Notes: generated by a model not told the origin, from the letters alone. A stretch of 64,000 nucleotides of DNA from Pseudomonadota bacterium (GCA_037200975.1 JBBCGI010000001.1:496001-560000), one strand, 5' to 3'. Numbered from the stretch's first letter, positions 1-9,552 are shown. Made by a program: numbers and translations.

Positions 1-3000
1 GCGCCGCGAAGCCCGAGACCGACACGCGCTCGCCGGCATAGTCGCTGCGGATGCCCGAGAGGCTGCGGTTGTACTGCGTGAGCTCGGTCACCGTGAAGCC
101 GGTGTCGAAGTCACCGAGCAGGGCCACGAACTGGCGGCGTTCGATCTTGAGGTACAACTTGTTCTGCGAGGCAGCTTCGAACCGCTGCTCCGTGCCATCG
201 CCGTAGAGTAGATAGTACTGGTCGGGCTGGATCGTGCCTTTGAGCCGATCGCGCGCCTCGTCCTTCTTGCGGGCCGAGTCGTACGCCATCGTCAGCAGGA
301 AGTCGCCCTTGATGCGACCCTTCGCGAAGAACGCGACGCGGCCGTCCTTGTCGAGACCGTCCTTGCGATCGGCGGCGCTGGCGGTCTCCATGCTGCCGGA
401 GATTTTATTGTAGGCGGCCGTGCCTTCGGCGATGCCGACCAGGATCCAGTCGCGCGCGGCCGGCGCCAGCCAGGCCTTCAGCTCCTCGTTCTGGCGCTCG
501 CTGTAGCGCATGCGCAGAATGGCATTGCCGGTCACCGTGGTCGGCTCGAGTTCGATCAGCGCGCGGCCATCGGCGCCGACTTCCACCTGCGGTTCGCGCG
601 GACCGTTGGAAAGGATCTGGTTGTCGTTCAACGAGTCGACTTCCCACATCGAGCGGTATGGCGAATCCACGCTGAACGCGGCGATCGTGCCTGCGCGGGC
701 CGGCTTGCCGTACTTGTCGAACATGCGCAGCGCGATGACCGGCCGCGTGCGGCCGTCGGCCACCAGCGTCGAACCGGCCTTGTCGATCTCGGCGCGCACC
801 GCGCCACCGCCGAAGTGGACCGGGCGTTCGCCATGCCACAACTCGACGCCGTCCTCGCCGAACACGCGCGCCACGAGTTTGTTCTCGCCATCGACGAGTT
901 CGACCGCGCGCCAGCGGCTCACCGCCACGGTTTCGGCGGCGTTCACGCTCACGCCGTCGAAGGTGAGCGGATCGGCGGCGCGGCCGTTGATCGTGAGCTC
1001 GACCGCCTGCCCCGGCAGATGCTGGATCGCGACTTTCGTGACCGATATCGGCGGCGTCGCATCGGCTGCCGGCGCGAGGAAGGCGATTCCCGGTTTCAAC
1101 GTGTCGACGTCGATGACCACGCCCATGCCTAACTTGTCCGTCATCGCCATCGTGCGCGACTGACGCTTTCCGGAGACGGCGGGACCGCGCAGGATGACAC
1201 CCTGCGTGTCGACAGTCGCGGCCTTGCCACCGGCAGCAATGAGCTCGAGCGGCGCATTCGCCTCGAAGCGCGCGCCCTCGATGGCGATCTCGACGCGGCG
1301 ATTGGCCGCGAGGCTGGCCGCGTCCTTGCCATTGTTGAGCGGCTGATCCGAACCGCGGCCTTCGACGTGCACGCGCGCGGCCGGAACGTTGAGTGACTGG
1401 GCCAGGTAGTCGGCGACCGCCTGGGCACGGGCTTCCGACAATGCGTAGTTGTCGGCGAACACCTTCTTGTTGCGGCCCGAGATCGGCTGCGAGTCGGCAT
1501 GACCCACGGCGCGGATCGTGAGGTCGCGCGCCCCGCGCCAGGAATCGATCAACGCGCGCAGCGCCTGTTCGTCCGACGAAGCCAGTTCGGTCTTGAGAAC
1601 GTCGAAACGCGGCGAGAAGCTGAACTGCGAGCGCCCGAAACGTGCCGCGCCGCGCGACAGCCGGGACTCGACCGGCGCGGTGCGCAGACCGGATTTGGCC
1701 GGAGAATCGAAGATCGCCAGCGCGCGCACGGTCATCACACCTCCGGCTTTCGCGTTCGAGCGCGTCTCGAATCGCACGGTGCGCAGCGAGCCGGCCGGCA
1801 GTTCGCCCAGTCGCACGGTGATCATGTTGCCATCGGCCTTCACGATCGCATCGCCGATACCCATCACCTGGTCTTTCGCGTCCGTGACCGCCGCACCATC
1901 AACCGACGCGCTGCCCGGAACGTATTCGAAGCCTTCGGGCAGCATGAACATCGCGCGCGTGTTTCCGACGGTGACTCCGTTCACGTGAACCACGGCCTGA
2001 TGTGCCGCGAGGCCATCATCATCGGAATCCGCCACCAGCGCGGAGTTGAATTCGAACTGCACGTCGCCCTGCGGCGCCGCCTTCTGCCGCAGCACGAAAT
2101 CGCTGCGCCACAACGTGCCCGGGTGCAGCTCGGCGAACTGCGAGTAGTCGCGCCCAGCGTGGTTCATGCGGTCCGTGCAAGGCGCGAGTTCCAGATAGTC
2201 GGGCAGCGTGAGCTGGTCGAGCTGCACGGTGTGTGTTCCCGGATCGAGGCCTTCGAAATGGAAGTGCCCGTTTTCGTCGGTCACGCCGTAGCGGCCGTCC
2301 TCGAGGTACACGCGCACGTTCGGCACGCCGTTGTCTTCACGACCGTCACGGTCGCAGGCGCCTTCGAATACCCGGCCGACGATGAATCCCTTCTGCGTGA
2401 ACAATTCGTCGTTCATGCGCACCAGCACGCGCGCTTCGTTCGAGCGTACGTTGCCGGGCGCGAACGCCTGGGCGGTGTTGATCGCATCCCGGGCGCCGCG
2501 CATCGCAATGGTGAACTCGAGCACGTAGCGCAGTTCGATGGTCGCGCCGGGCTCGATGCGCGGCTGCGTGTAGGTGAAGGTGGCACCGTCGGCCGACAGC
2601 ACCGGGTCCGCGATGGCCACGCCATCGAGCCGCAGCGAGCCCGGGCGATACCGCGCGCCGGACGGCAGATGATCGGCAACCTGCACGTTGACGAACGCGC
2701 CGCTCTCGCTGTTGTTCTTGAGCGAGAGCGTGTACTGCACGAAGTCGCCGGTGGTCGCGATCCGCTGGCCGGCGCTCTTGCGCAACACCAGCGACTCGCC
2801 ATTCGGATCGAGCGGCAAGTCGACGGCGACAGCGGGCGCGGCGGTGGTGATGAACGGCTGGCCGAACGAGCCCGGCTGCAGGCGATACGGCGCGCCCGTC
2901 AGCGTCTGCAGGTCGGGAATCGTGCGCTGCGAAGGGAACGTATAACTACCCGGCGGGAGAACCTCGAGGCGATAACTTCCCGGCGCCACCAGCGGGAACC

Positions 3001-3880
3001 GGAACACGCCCGGCGGCAGACTGTACTGCGTGCCACCCTGATCGGTGACCGGCTGGCCGGTGACCATCTCGCCCGGATAGCGGCTCACGCCGTCGTCGCC
3101 GAACACCGCGGCGGCAAGACCTGTTGCGTTGTCGACCAGGCGCACGCGTGCACCGTCGATCGGTTGACCGGTCTGGGAATCGAATACGAGGCCGTAGGGA
3201 TCCACCAGCGCGTCGGCCTGGGCCGCGTCGGTGCTGTCGGTCGGGTCGACATACGTCGCATCGATCTGCGCATTGCGCTCGACCTGCAACGCGCAATCGC
3301 TGGCGGCACTGTTCGCCGCGGTCGCGATGTAGCCGACGAACACGCCGGTGTTCGCGCCGGTCTCCGACAGGCGCAGGACCTCGGCGTCGCCGGTGGATTG
3401 CGCGCTCACGCGCACATCGACCGTTTCGATCGCGCCACCATCGCGATTGCGGTCGGCATCGACCACGCGCACGAAGATCGGATCGCCGGCATGCGCGATG
3501 CTGGTTTCCTGCATGGGAATGGGCTGCGACGGATCGAGGACCCCGTGGCCCTGCGGCGCCGGCGCATCCAGCGGAAAAAAGCCGTTGGCCGAACGGCATT
3601 GCGTCGGGCCCGCGGTATTGCTGCTCGAGCTGGCCGCTTCGTAGCGCGCGAGGCTGATGCTCGCGCGCGACGGCAGCGGTTGAACGGCCAGCGTGACTTC
3701 ATTCGAATCGACGACGCGCGTCGCAGCCAACGCCTGCGCAGTGGACTGTGTCCCGCCCGCGCCGGGCGAAAAAGCCACGCTGCCGGTGTTTCGGATCAGC
3801 GTGCCGGGCGCCGTGACCTGCGCCACGGAAACCTGGCCCGCACTGAGACACGCGGCATATAACAGCGAAATTCGCAGCAA
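1..3880 (-). CDS. Very large exported DUF11 / SdrB-like / OmpA-domain protein (partial, 3' end outside window)
   Basis: One reading frame stays open from about 3880 to the left edge, at least 1293 codons. The best start is TTG at 3880. It gives MLRISLLYAACLSAGQ, a hydrophobic signal peptide; there is no in-frame ATG nearby. Residues about 370-470 form a DUF11-type beta-sandwich repeat (VQVADHLPSG, RYVLEFT). Residues about 495-555 look like an SdrB/carboxypeptidase regulatory-like domain (GVTDENGHFHFEGLDPG). Residues about 785-865 are an OmpA-like peptidoglycan-binding domain (LSEARAQAVADYL, GRGSDQPLNN, NRRVEI). A long region follows whose end is not visible. It is probably an outer-membrane or cell-surface protein attached to peptidoglycan. 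It is the last and largest gene after three smaller DUF11-type genes on the same strand. The exact function is unknown. Confidence 0.8.
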   Translation of the reverse strand, partial: MLRISLLYAACLSAGQVSVAQVTAPGTLIRNTGSVAFSPGAGGTQSTAQALAATRVVDSNEVTLAVQPLPSRASISLARYEAASSSSNTAGPTQCRSANGFFPLDAPAPQGHGVLDPSQPIPMQETSIAHAGDPIFVRVVDADRNRDGGAIETVDVRVSAQSTGDAEVLRLSETGANTGVFVGYIATAANSAASDCALQVERNAQIDATYVDPTDSTDAAQADALVDPYGLVFDSQTGQPIDGARVRLVDNATGLAAAVFGDDGVSRYPGEMVTGQPVTDQGGTQYSLPPGVFRFPLVAPGSYRLEVLPPGSYTFPSQRTIPDLQTLTGAPYRLQPGSFGQPFITTAAPAVAVDLPLDPNGESLVLRKSAGQRIATTGDFVQYTLSLKNNSESGAFVNVQVADHLPSGARYRPGSLRLDGVAIADPVLSADGATFTYTQPRIEPGATIELRYVLEFTIAMRGARDAINTAQAFAPGNVRSNEARVLVRMNDELFTQKGFIVGRVFEGACDRDGREDNGVPNVRVYLEDGRYGVTDENGHFHFEGLDPGTHTVQLDQLTLPDYLELAPCTDRMNHAGRDYSQFAELHPGTLWRSDFVLRQKAAPQGDVQFEFNSALVADSDDDGLAAHQAVVHVNGVTVGNTRAMFMLPEGFEYVPGSASVDGAAVTDAKDQVMGIGDAIVKADGNMITVRLGELPAGSLRTVRFETRSNAKAGGVMTVRALAIFDSPAKSGLRTAPVESRLSRGAARFGRSQFSFSPRFDVLKTELASSDEQALRALIDSWRGARDLTIRAVGHADSQPISGRNKKVFADNYALSEARAQAVADYLAQSLNVPAARVHVEGRGSDQPLNNGKDAASLAANRRVEIAIEGARFEANAPLELIAAGGKAATVDTQGVILRGPAVSGKRQSRTMAMTDKLGMGVVIDVDTLKPGIAFLAPAADATPPISVTKVAIQHLPGQAVELTINGRAADPLTFDGVSVNAAETVAVSRWRAVELVDGENKLVARVFGEDGVELWHGERPVHFGGGAVRAEIDKAGSTLVADGRTRPVIALRMFDKYGKPARAGTIAAFSVDSPYRSMWEVDSLNDNQILSNGPREPQVEVGADGRALIELEPTTVTGNAILRMRYSERQNEELKAWLAPAARDWILVGIAEGTAAYNKISGSMETASAADRKDGLDKDGRVAFFAKGRIKGDFLLTMAYDSARKKDEARDRLKGTIQPDQYYLLYGDGTEQRFEAASQNKLYLKIERRQFVALLGDFDTGFTVTELTQYNRSLSGIRSDYAGERVSVSGFAA

Positions 3881-3910
3881 CGATTTTGCGCGAGCCCTAA
3901 ACGCGCCGAA

Positions 3911-3937
3911 GGCGGGGTAGCTAGTCGCTACCCCGCC
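3911..3937. terminator. Perfect 10-bp hairpin between DUF11 genes
   Basis: GGCGGGGTAG at 3911-3920 pairs exactly with CTACCCCGCC at 3928-3937 around a 7-nt loop. It lies in the 178-bp gap between the 357-aa DUF11 gene and the start of the giant OmpA-domain gene. No T-run follows on the minus strand, so it is a weak terminator candidate. Partial termination could set a lower dose of the giant protein, or it could be an mRNA-stabilising hairpin. Confidence 0.45.
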
Positions 3938-4058
3938 CTCTGCGTGAGAGTACCCGTTTTTGCGGGCGTGGGACTTCGGTCGTCCCTTCGGGCTCCAGAC
4001 CCGTTTACCCCGCTGCGTTGAAACTCATGTCGTCTGCTTGCCTTCGCGTGGCGATCTA

Positions 4059-5132
4059 TCAGTTGATCGTCACGCGAAACTTCACGACGACCTGCGAACT
4101 TGCGGCCACCGTGGTGATCGCCGGCGCGCCCACCGTCAGGGTGATACCCGTGCGCACGCAGCCGTCGACGTTGCTGTCGACGCCACCCGCCTCGGCGATA
4201 CAGAAGGTCGGCGCGCCCGCACCCACCTGGATGCTGACATCGCGCGAGCCCGTGTACTGGCCGGGAAACAGGTAGGTAGTCAGGGCCGGGACCGGATCGC
4301 TGACCGAGTTCAACGTCGCCGGCTGCGCGCCGGAGTTGACGACCGTGATGGTGTATTCCATGACCGCGCCCGGGATCGCCTTCGCGTTCGCCGAGACGAG
4401 GTTGAACGGATCGGAGATCACCACGCTGCTCTTCGATACCGCCAGTGCGGCCGAAGAAACCAGATAGGTGTCGTCCGCGGTCGCGACGCTGTTGCGCACC
4501 ACGATCTGGATGCCCGCCGCGGTATCTGCACCCGGAGTCGCAACCCACGCCGGATTGCCCACAGCCGTATCACGCGCAGTCGCCGTCAAACGGGCCAATG
4601 CCGTGTTGGTGTTGGCTGCCGAGGACGGAACGTCACCGATCACGAAGACCGCGACCGAGGCGTTGCGCGCCAATGTCGGTATCGTCGAGGCGGTGTCGGT
4701 ACCCGCTTCATAGGTGCCGTTGCCGTTCGCGTCGACTCGCAGGATATAACCCGGCGTGCCCGTGGCGGGCGGCTGGTTCATATCGAAGTTGTCGCCCGTG
4801 CTCGGGTTGACCGCCGCGAGCGTGAACGCCGAGGCAATGTTGCTGGTGTTGGTCAGCGTGAACACCGTAACCGCATCCAGCTGGCCGGGCGTCACGTTGA
4901 CCGTGGTGCCGCCAGTGAGGTTGAGGTTGATCACCGTATCGACGAGAAACGTGGCGCTCGCGTTGATAGGTGTCTGGGCGATCGAGTTGACCGTGTAATT
5001 GACCGTCGCGGTGTTGACGACCGATGTGCCCGAGGCGGTGTTCTGTGCGAACGCCGTGCCGGACCAACCGATTGCCCCCAACGCAACGGCGGCGAGACCG
5101 AATCGCCGCATTTGCTTGTGGAACAGAATCAT
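4059..5132 (-). CDS. Exported DUF11-type repeat protein
   Basis: 357 aa. The start at 5132 follows a good Shine-Dalgarno (GAGGAG, 7-nt spacing). Residues 1-29 are a signal peptide ending at AFAQ. The rest is Ala/Thr/Val-rich beta structure, with the DUF11-like pattern at about residues 190-330 (VMEYTITVVNSGAQPATLNS). This is the conserved-repeat-domain family found in surface proteins. Known family members are exported, but few have a defined role. It lies 30 nt after the 164-aa gene and is probably in the same operon. A structural, self-associating or envelope role is inference. Confidence 0.7.
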   Translation of the reverse strand: MILFHKQMRRFGLAAVALGAIGWSGTAFAQNTASGTSVVNTATVNYTVNSIAQTPINASATFLVDTVINLNLTGGTTVNVTPGQLDAVTVFTLTNTSNIASAFTLAAVNPSTGDNFDMNQPPATGTPGYILRVDANGNGTYEAGTDTASTIPTLARNASVAVFVIGDVPSSAANTNTALARLTATARDTAVGNPAWVATPGADTAAGIQIVVRNSVATADDTYLVSSAALAVSKSSVVISDPFNLVSANAKAIPGAVMEYTITVVNSGAQPATLNSVSDPVPALTTYLFPGQYTGSRDVSIQVGAGAPTFCIAEAGGVDSNVDGCVRTGITLTVGAPAITTVAASSQVVVKFRVTIN

Positions 5133-5162
5133 GGGTACTCCTCTCTACTCTCCAAGAAAAAA

Positions 5163-5657
5163 CTAGTTCAGCAGCGCGCGAAAACTCGCGGCGGCCTGCG
5201 CACCGGGGGCGAGCGAACTCTTGAACGCCCAGCGGAAAAATTTGTATTCGTCGGGGCGCGCCTTGCGGCTCACACCGTTCTCGAGCACCGCCAGCTGATC
5301 GGCGTTGCCGAAAGTCTTGCCGTCCAGCGAATAGGCGACGTCGGCGCCGGTCGCCATCGCGGAGCTCGCGACGTAGCTCATGTGCTCCGGAATGACATTG
5401 CTGATCTCGATCTTGTCGACCGGCTGCTTGCAGACGTTGCTGGCGGTGGTCGTGTAGATGACCAGCGTGCCGGGCGTGGCCGTCGCGAGCGGCAGGAGCT
5501 TCGTGGATCTGACGCCCTTGGCGTCCACCACTTCCTTCTCGACCTCGGCGACCGACTTCACCTCGACGCAGTTCTGCGTCTGCGCGAAAGCCTGCAGGCT
5601 CACGCTGCAAGCCAACAATGCGGCGAGGCCGGCGAATTTCTGAATCCCGTTGCTCAT
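5163..5657 (-). CDS. Small exported protein with DUF11-like fold
   Basis: 164 aa from the ATG at 5657, which is preceded by AAGGAG with 7-nt spacing. An in-frame ATG at 5672 would overlap that Shine-Dalgarno and is less likely. It has an N-terminal signal peptide ending near LQAFAQ. Single motifs such as PGTLVIYTTTASN and IEISNVIPEHMSY resemble one DUF11 unit, in which a polar protein sheet is followed by a repeat-ending VIP motif. It sits between two longer DUF11-type genes with gaps of 30-32 nt. It may be an accessory subunit of the same surface structure; no enzyme motif is visible. Confidence 0.65.
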   Translation of the reverse strand: MSNGIQKFAGLAALLACSVSLQAFAQTQNCVEVKSVAEVEKEVVDAKGVRSTKLLPLATATPGTLVIYTTTASNVCKQPVDKIEISNVIPEHMSYVASSAMATGADVAYSLDGKTFGNADQLAVLENGVSRKARPDEYKFFRWAFKSSLAPGAQAAASFRALLN

Positions 5658-5689
5658 ATGTGTCTCCTTCACTGCGGACTTCCCGCTTT

Positions 5690-6682
5690 TCAGTTGATGG
5701 TCACGGCGAACGTGATCGTCTGCGATCCGCTTGCCTGGGTAAGGTTGCCGAGCGCCACGCGTACGCGGGCGGCCGGGGTCGCGAGGTAGTCGCCCGCGTC
5801 GGCGTCCGCGTTGTCGGTGATCGCGGCTGCATTGAGGCGCAACGTGCCGGGCACGTACGTCGTGTTCGCCGGAATGTTGTCGCTGAAGATCGGATTGAGC
5901 GCGGTGCCCGTGCCGGTAGCGCTGACCACGATCGAGTAGTTGATGCGGGCGCCGGGAACCGGGCGCGCGCCGCCGAACGGGTCGACCACGACCTGGGACT
6001 TCACGGCATTCACGGCGACACCCGCGACGAGATACTGGCCGGTGGCATCGCCGTCGGCGCCGGTGGTTCCAACCACGGCATCCGTGCCGCCAACGCCCTG
6101 GCCCGCGAAGGTGGTGCCTGGCGTGCCGGTACCGGTGCGCGCATCCGCCGCCAGGCGCGAGAAGCCCCGGTTGCCATCAACCACCGTGGCGGGGATGTCA
6201 TTGACGACCATGACGGTGACGAACGCGTCGGCATTCAGCACCGGATCGTTCGTGCCGACGACGTAGGCCGTGTCGCCGGGCGAGAGATCGCCGCTCGCGT
6301 CCGTGTCGAAGTAGATAGAAGGTGTGGCGGCCGCCGGGTCGAACTCGTCACCCGTCAGCACGCTGTTCATCACCAGGCGGAAGGTCTCGGGGCCGTTGCC
6401 GGTGTTCGTCACGCGGTAGACGATTTCCTGCTGCGTGTCGCCGGCGCTCACCGAGACGGTTGGCGTCTGCAGAGTCACAACGACGTCCAGGATCTCGGCC
6501 ACCGTGACGCTCACGGTGTTGGAGTTCGTGGTGCTCGTGACCGTGCCGACGCTGAAGGCGACCTGCGCGGTGTTGTCGATCACGGTGCCGGCCGGAACGC
6601 CCGTCGCCTCGGCAGGGTTGGAGCCGAGGGCCAACGCGGCTGCGAGAGCGCCGACAGCGGTGATCAAACGTAGTGACTGCAA
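5690..6682 (-). CDS. Exported DUF11-type protein, first gene of the operon
   Basis: 330 aa. The start codon is TTG at 6682, supported by GGAG 8 nt upstream; no in-frame ATG gives a complete signal peptide. Residues 1-26 are a signal sequence (ALAAALALGSNPAEA). The body contains two beta-sandwich regions (EIVYRVTNTGNGPETF at about residues 88-103, INYSIVVSATGTGTALNPIF at about 240-260), with acidic Asp-rich stretches (DTDASGDLSPGD) that may bind Ca2+. It heads four collinear DUF11-type genes and is divergent from phaC. The function beyond an extracellular or surface location is unknown. Confidence 0.65.
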   Translation of the reverse strand: MQSLRLITAVGALAAALALGSNPAEATGVPAGTVIDNTAQVAFSVGTVTSTTNSNTVSVTVAEILDVVVTLQTPTVSVSAGDTQQEIVYRVTNTGNGPETFRLVMNSVLTGDEFDPAAATPSIYFDTDASGDLSPGDTAYVVGTNDPVLNADAFVTVMVVNDIPATVVDGNRGFSRLAADARTGTGTPGTTFAGQGVGGTDAVVGTTGADGDATGQYLVAGVAVNAVKSQVVVDPFGGARPVPGARINYSIVVSATGTGTALNPIFSDNIPANTTYVPGTLRLNAAAITDNADADAGDYLATPAARVRVALGNLTQASGSQTITFAVTIN

Positions 6683-6821
6683 GACGATTACTCCTCGAAT
6701 GTCCTAATCCGTTGGCTACCCTTCCCGCGACCGATTGTGGGAACAGCCGTCAAACCGATGACGACTACGGGTTTGGATGATTCGTTGGAGGGCATAATAG
6801 GAATCGAGGGCCCTTGGCCAC

Positions 6822-6835
6822 GTGACTGCGGTCAC
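6822..6835. promoter_or_regulatory. CRP-like site (GTGA-N6-TCAC) upstream of phaC
   Basis: The palindrome CGTGACTGCGGTCACG at 6821-6836 contains GTGA-N6-TCAC, the core of the CRP/Clp consensus. It lies about 40 nt upstream of a TATAAC box (6869-6874) that could serve as the phaC -10 element. Control of PHA storage by a CRP-family regulator is inference. The 218-bp gap also has to hold the promoter of the divergent DUF11 operon, and no other structure is evident in it. Confidence 0.3.
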
Positions 6836-6900
6836 GCCGACCCCGTCGCCACTGGGATACGGATCACATATAACGAGTGCAGCCCGCCCCGAGATCGCCC

Positions 6901-8700
6901 ATGGCAGCCAAAAGACCCCGCCAAGCCCGTGAAAATGTGACGGAAATCCGTTCTGCCTCCGGGGAGGCTGCGAACGAAAATTCCCCTCAAGATGGCTTCG
7001 CGCCGGCCGATAAAGAGGCGCAACCCGAGCTCGAACACGAAGCCGCGACAGATGCCGCCGAACAGATCCTCGGCGCAAATCCTTTGTTAGGTCTGGACCG
7101 CGAAGAGTTGTTAGTCGCCGGCAGGCGGCTGCTGCGGCTCATGACCGTCAATCCGCAGGTGCTGATCGAGGAAAACCTCGCCTTCGGCCGCGAGTGTTTC
7201 GCCATCGCCATGGGCCGATCGCAGATTGCCGCCGATCCGCGCGACCGCCGTTTCAGCCACGTCGTCTGGCAGAAGAGTGGTTACTACAAACGCCTCATGC
7301 AGGGCTTCGTCGCCTGGCGCGACATGTTGAATCGCGTGCTCGATCGCGCCGACACCAGCACCGAAGACCGCGAGCGTGCGCGCTTCGTCCTGCAGCTGTT
7401 CACCGAGACGTTCGCGCCGACGAATTCGCTGTTCGGCAATCCGGGTGCGCTGCAAAGGATCACCGAGACGCGCGGCAAGAGCCTGTTGTACGGCCTCACG
7501 AATTTCATCGACGATCTCACGAACAATTTCGGCATGCCGCGCCAGGTCGACGAGCGCAAATTCCAGGTGGGCAAGAACCTGGCGACGACTCCGGGCGCGG
7601 TGGTCTATCGCGGCGAGGCGTTCGAGCTCATTCAGTACACGCCGCAGACCGACCTCGTGCACCGGCGGCCGCTGATCATCGTGCCGCCGCAGATCAACAA
7701 GTTCTACGCCACCGATCTTTCGGCCGGGCGCAGCTTCGCCGAGTACGCGGTCCAGCACGGCATACAGACCTTCTGCATCAGCTGGCGCAATCCGACCGCC
7801 GCGCAACGCGACTGGAACATGGAGACCTACCTGTCTGCGTGCAAACAGGCGATCACCGTCGCGCGCGAAATCACCGGTGCCGACCGGGTCAACATGATGG
7901 CCGCGTGCGCGGGCGGATTCACGCTCGCGACTTTGTTGGGGCACCTCAAGGCAAAGGGCGAAGACACAGTCGAGAGCGCCACGCTGCTAGTTACCGTGCT
8001 CGACACCGAGGCCCCCACGTTGCTGGGCCAGTTCGCCTCGCGCTCCGGCGTCGCGGCCACCATCGAAAAGTCCCGCCGCAAGGGCGTGCTCGAAGGCAGC
8101 GAGATGGCGCGCGTATTCGCCTGGCTGCGGCCGAACGATCTCGTGTGGCTGTTCGTGGCAAACAACTGGGTGATGGGCAATCGCCCGCCCGCCTTCGACA
8201 TCCTCTACTGGAATTCCGACACCACGCGACTGCCGGCGGAATTTCACGCCGACCTGCTGCGCATGTTCATGGAGAATCCGCTCAAGGTACCGGGGAAGAT
8301 CGAAGCGCTCGGCACTCCCATCGACATGTCGAAGGTGGACGTACCGGCCTACGTGGTCGCGGGCATCACCGATCACATCACGCCGTGGCAGGCGTGTTAC
8401 CAATCGAAGAATATCCTGCGTGGCAAAATCGACTTCGTCCTTTCCTCGAGCGGACACATTCAAAGCATCGTGAATCCGCCCACCAATCCAAAAGCCAAAT
8501 ATTTTCTCAATGCGTCGATGGCAGACGATGCCGAGACGTGGCTCGCGAGCGCCAGCGAACACCCCGGCAGCTGGTGGACTCACTGGAGCGAGTGGTATCG
8601 ACAGCACGGCGCGGGCGAAGTGCCGGCGCCGAAGGTCGTCGGCAGCACGACCCATCCTGCGGGGGATCCGGCGCCGGGCCGTTACGTCCATCAGCGATGA
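6901..8700 (+). CDS. phaC: Class II-type poly(3-hydroxyalkanoate) synthase PhaC
   Basis: 599 aa. It polymerises (R)-3-hydroxyacyl-CoA into PHA at granule surfaces. Family hallmarks are clear: the lipase-like box MAACAGG with nucleophile Cys336, the Asp of GITDHITPW near residue 490, and the His of SSSGHIQSIVNPP near residue 518. That last motif, together with IVPPQINKFY and SWRNPT, matches the Pseudomonas (class II, medium-chain) enzymes better than class I. The first box residue is Ala rather than Gly. ATG 6901 is preferred over an in-frame GTG at 6877 because the added residues are not conserved. It overlaps phaZ by 4 nt (ATGA), so the two are translationally coupled. Confidence 0.93.
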   Translation: MAAKRPRQARENVTEIRSASGEAANENSPQDGFAPADKEAQPELEHEAATDAAEQILGANPLLGLDREELLVAGRRLLRLMTVNPQVLIEENLAFGRECFAIAMGRSQIAADPRDRRFSHVVWQKSGYYKRLMQGFVAWRDMLNRVLDRADTSTEDRERARFVLQLFTETFAPTNSLFGNPGALQRITETRGKSLLYGLTNFIDDLTNNFGMPRQVDERKFQVGKNLATTPGAVVYRGEAFELIQYTPQTDLVHRRPLIIVPPQINKFYATDLSAGRSFAEYAVQHGIQTFCISWRNPTAAQRDWNMETYLSACKQAITVAREITGADRVNMMAACAGGFTLATLLGHLKAKGEDTVESATLLVTVLDTEAPTLLGQFASRSGVAATIEKSRRKGVLEGSEMARVFAWLRPNDLVWLFVANNWVMGNRPPAFDILYWNSDTTRLPAEFHADLLRMFMENPLKVPGKIEALGTPIDMSKVDVPAYVVAGITDHITPWQACYQSKNILRGKIDFVLSSSGHIQSIVNPPTNPKAKYFLNASMADDAETWLASASEHPGSWWTHWSEWYRQHGAGEVPAPKVVGSTTHPAGDPAPGRYVHQR

Positions 8701-9515
8701 GCAAACCCCATGTCGAATTCATCGAGGTCGATGGCGTCAACCTGCGCGTAGCGACCCAGAAGGGCCGCATCGGCCTGCCGCTGCTGATCTTCAACGGCAT
8801 CGGCGCAAATCTCGAGCTGTGTTTCCCGTTCATGGAAGCATTGCCGGACAAGGAAATCGTGATTTTCGACGTGCCCGGTGTGGGCCGGTCCGAGATGAGC
8901 TGGCGGCCTCGCCGGTTCTCCGGCCTCGCTCGCCTGGCTAACAAGCTGCTCGATCGCCTCGGCTACCAGCAGGTCGACGTGATCGGCGTGTCGTGGGGCG
9001 GCGCGTTAGCCCAGCAGTTCGCGCGGCAGTACCCGCAGCGCTGCCGCCGCCTCGTGCTCGCGGCCACTTCGCCGGGGGCGATCATGGTTCCGGGGCGACC
9101 TTCCGCGTTGTCGAAGATGATGACGCCGCGCCGATATCTGTCGCCGACCTACATGCAGCAGGCGGCCGGCGACATCTACGGCGGTGAAGCGCGTCGCGAT
9201 CCGAAGATCATGTCGGCGCATACCGCGCGGATCATCGCGCCGCAGTTCATGGGATACATCTATCAGCTCATCGCCGGCATGGGATGGACGAGCATCCACT
9301 GGCTCCACAAGATCCGGCAGCCCACGCTGGTGATGGCCGGGTCGGAAGATCCGCTGGTGCCACCCGTGAATGCGCGGATCATTTCCATGCTGATTCCCAA
9401 CAACCGGCTACACATCGTGCCGGGCGGGGGTCACCTCTTCATGCTCCACTCAATAGATAAAGTGGCGCCAGTGGTCCGCGAATTCCTCGATTCGGGAACG
9501 CCTCTCAAGGTCTGA
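8697..9515 (+). CDS. phaZ: Intracellular PHA depolymerase PhaZ
   Basis: 272 aa alpha/beta-hydrolase that mobilises stored polyhydroxyalkanoate. The catalytic triad is visible: Ser in GVSWGGALAQQ (about residue 101), Asp in AGSEDPLVPP, and His in PGGGHLFML near the C-terminus. The IFNGIGANLEL stretch is typical of the medium-chain-length PhaZ of Pseudomonas. The start codon overlaps the phaC stop (ATGA). In Pseudomonas phaZ directly follows phaC1, so the synthase-depolymerase order is conserved here, although no phaC2 or phaD follows. Confidence 0.92.
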   Translation: MSKPHVEFIEVDGVNLRVATQKGRIGLPLLIFNGIGANLELCFPFMEALPDKEIVIFDVPGVGRSEMSWRPRRFSGLARLANKLLDRLGYQQVDVIGVSWGGALAQQFARQYPQRCRRLVLAATSPGAIMVPGRPSALSKMMTPRRYLSPTYMQQAAGDIYGGEARRDPKIMSAHTARIIAPQFMGYIYQLIAGMGWTSIHWLHKIRQPTLVMAGSEDPLVPPVNARIISMLIPNNRLHIVPGGGHLFMLHSIDKVAPVVREFLDSGTPLKV

Positions 9516-9524
9516 AGGACCGGC

Positions 9525-9552
9525 TTGACTTCATGGAGCCTCTTCGTATGAT
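9525..9552 (+). promoter_or_regulatory. Sigma70-type promoter for the phasin gene
   Basis: TTGACT at 9525-9530 and TATGAT at 9547-9552 are separated by 16 nt and match both consensus boxes closely. The site starts 9 nt after the phaZ stop, so the phasin can be transcribed independently of phaCZ. Confidence 0.6.

Noticed and set aside
1499-3862. Plus-strand 787-aa open frame
   Set aside because: It is antisense to the DUF11/OmpA gene, is Arg/His-rich, lacks any domain, and arises from GC-rich codon bias.
3938-4030. Possible riboswitch-like structured leader
   Set aside because: It has small hairpins but does not match the conserved nucleotides of the c-di-GMP class or any other class I know.
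3960-5789. Plus-strand 609-aa open frame
   Set aside because: Antisense shadow of three DUF11-type genes with clear signal peptides and ribosome sites.
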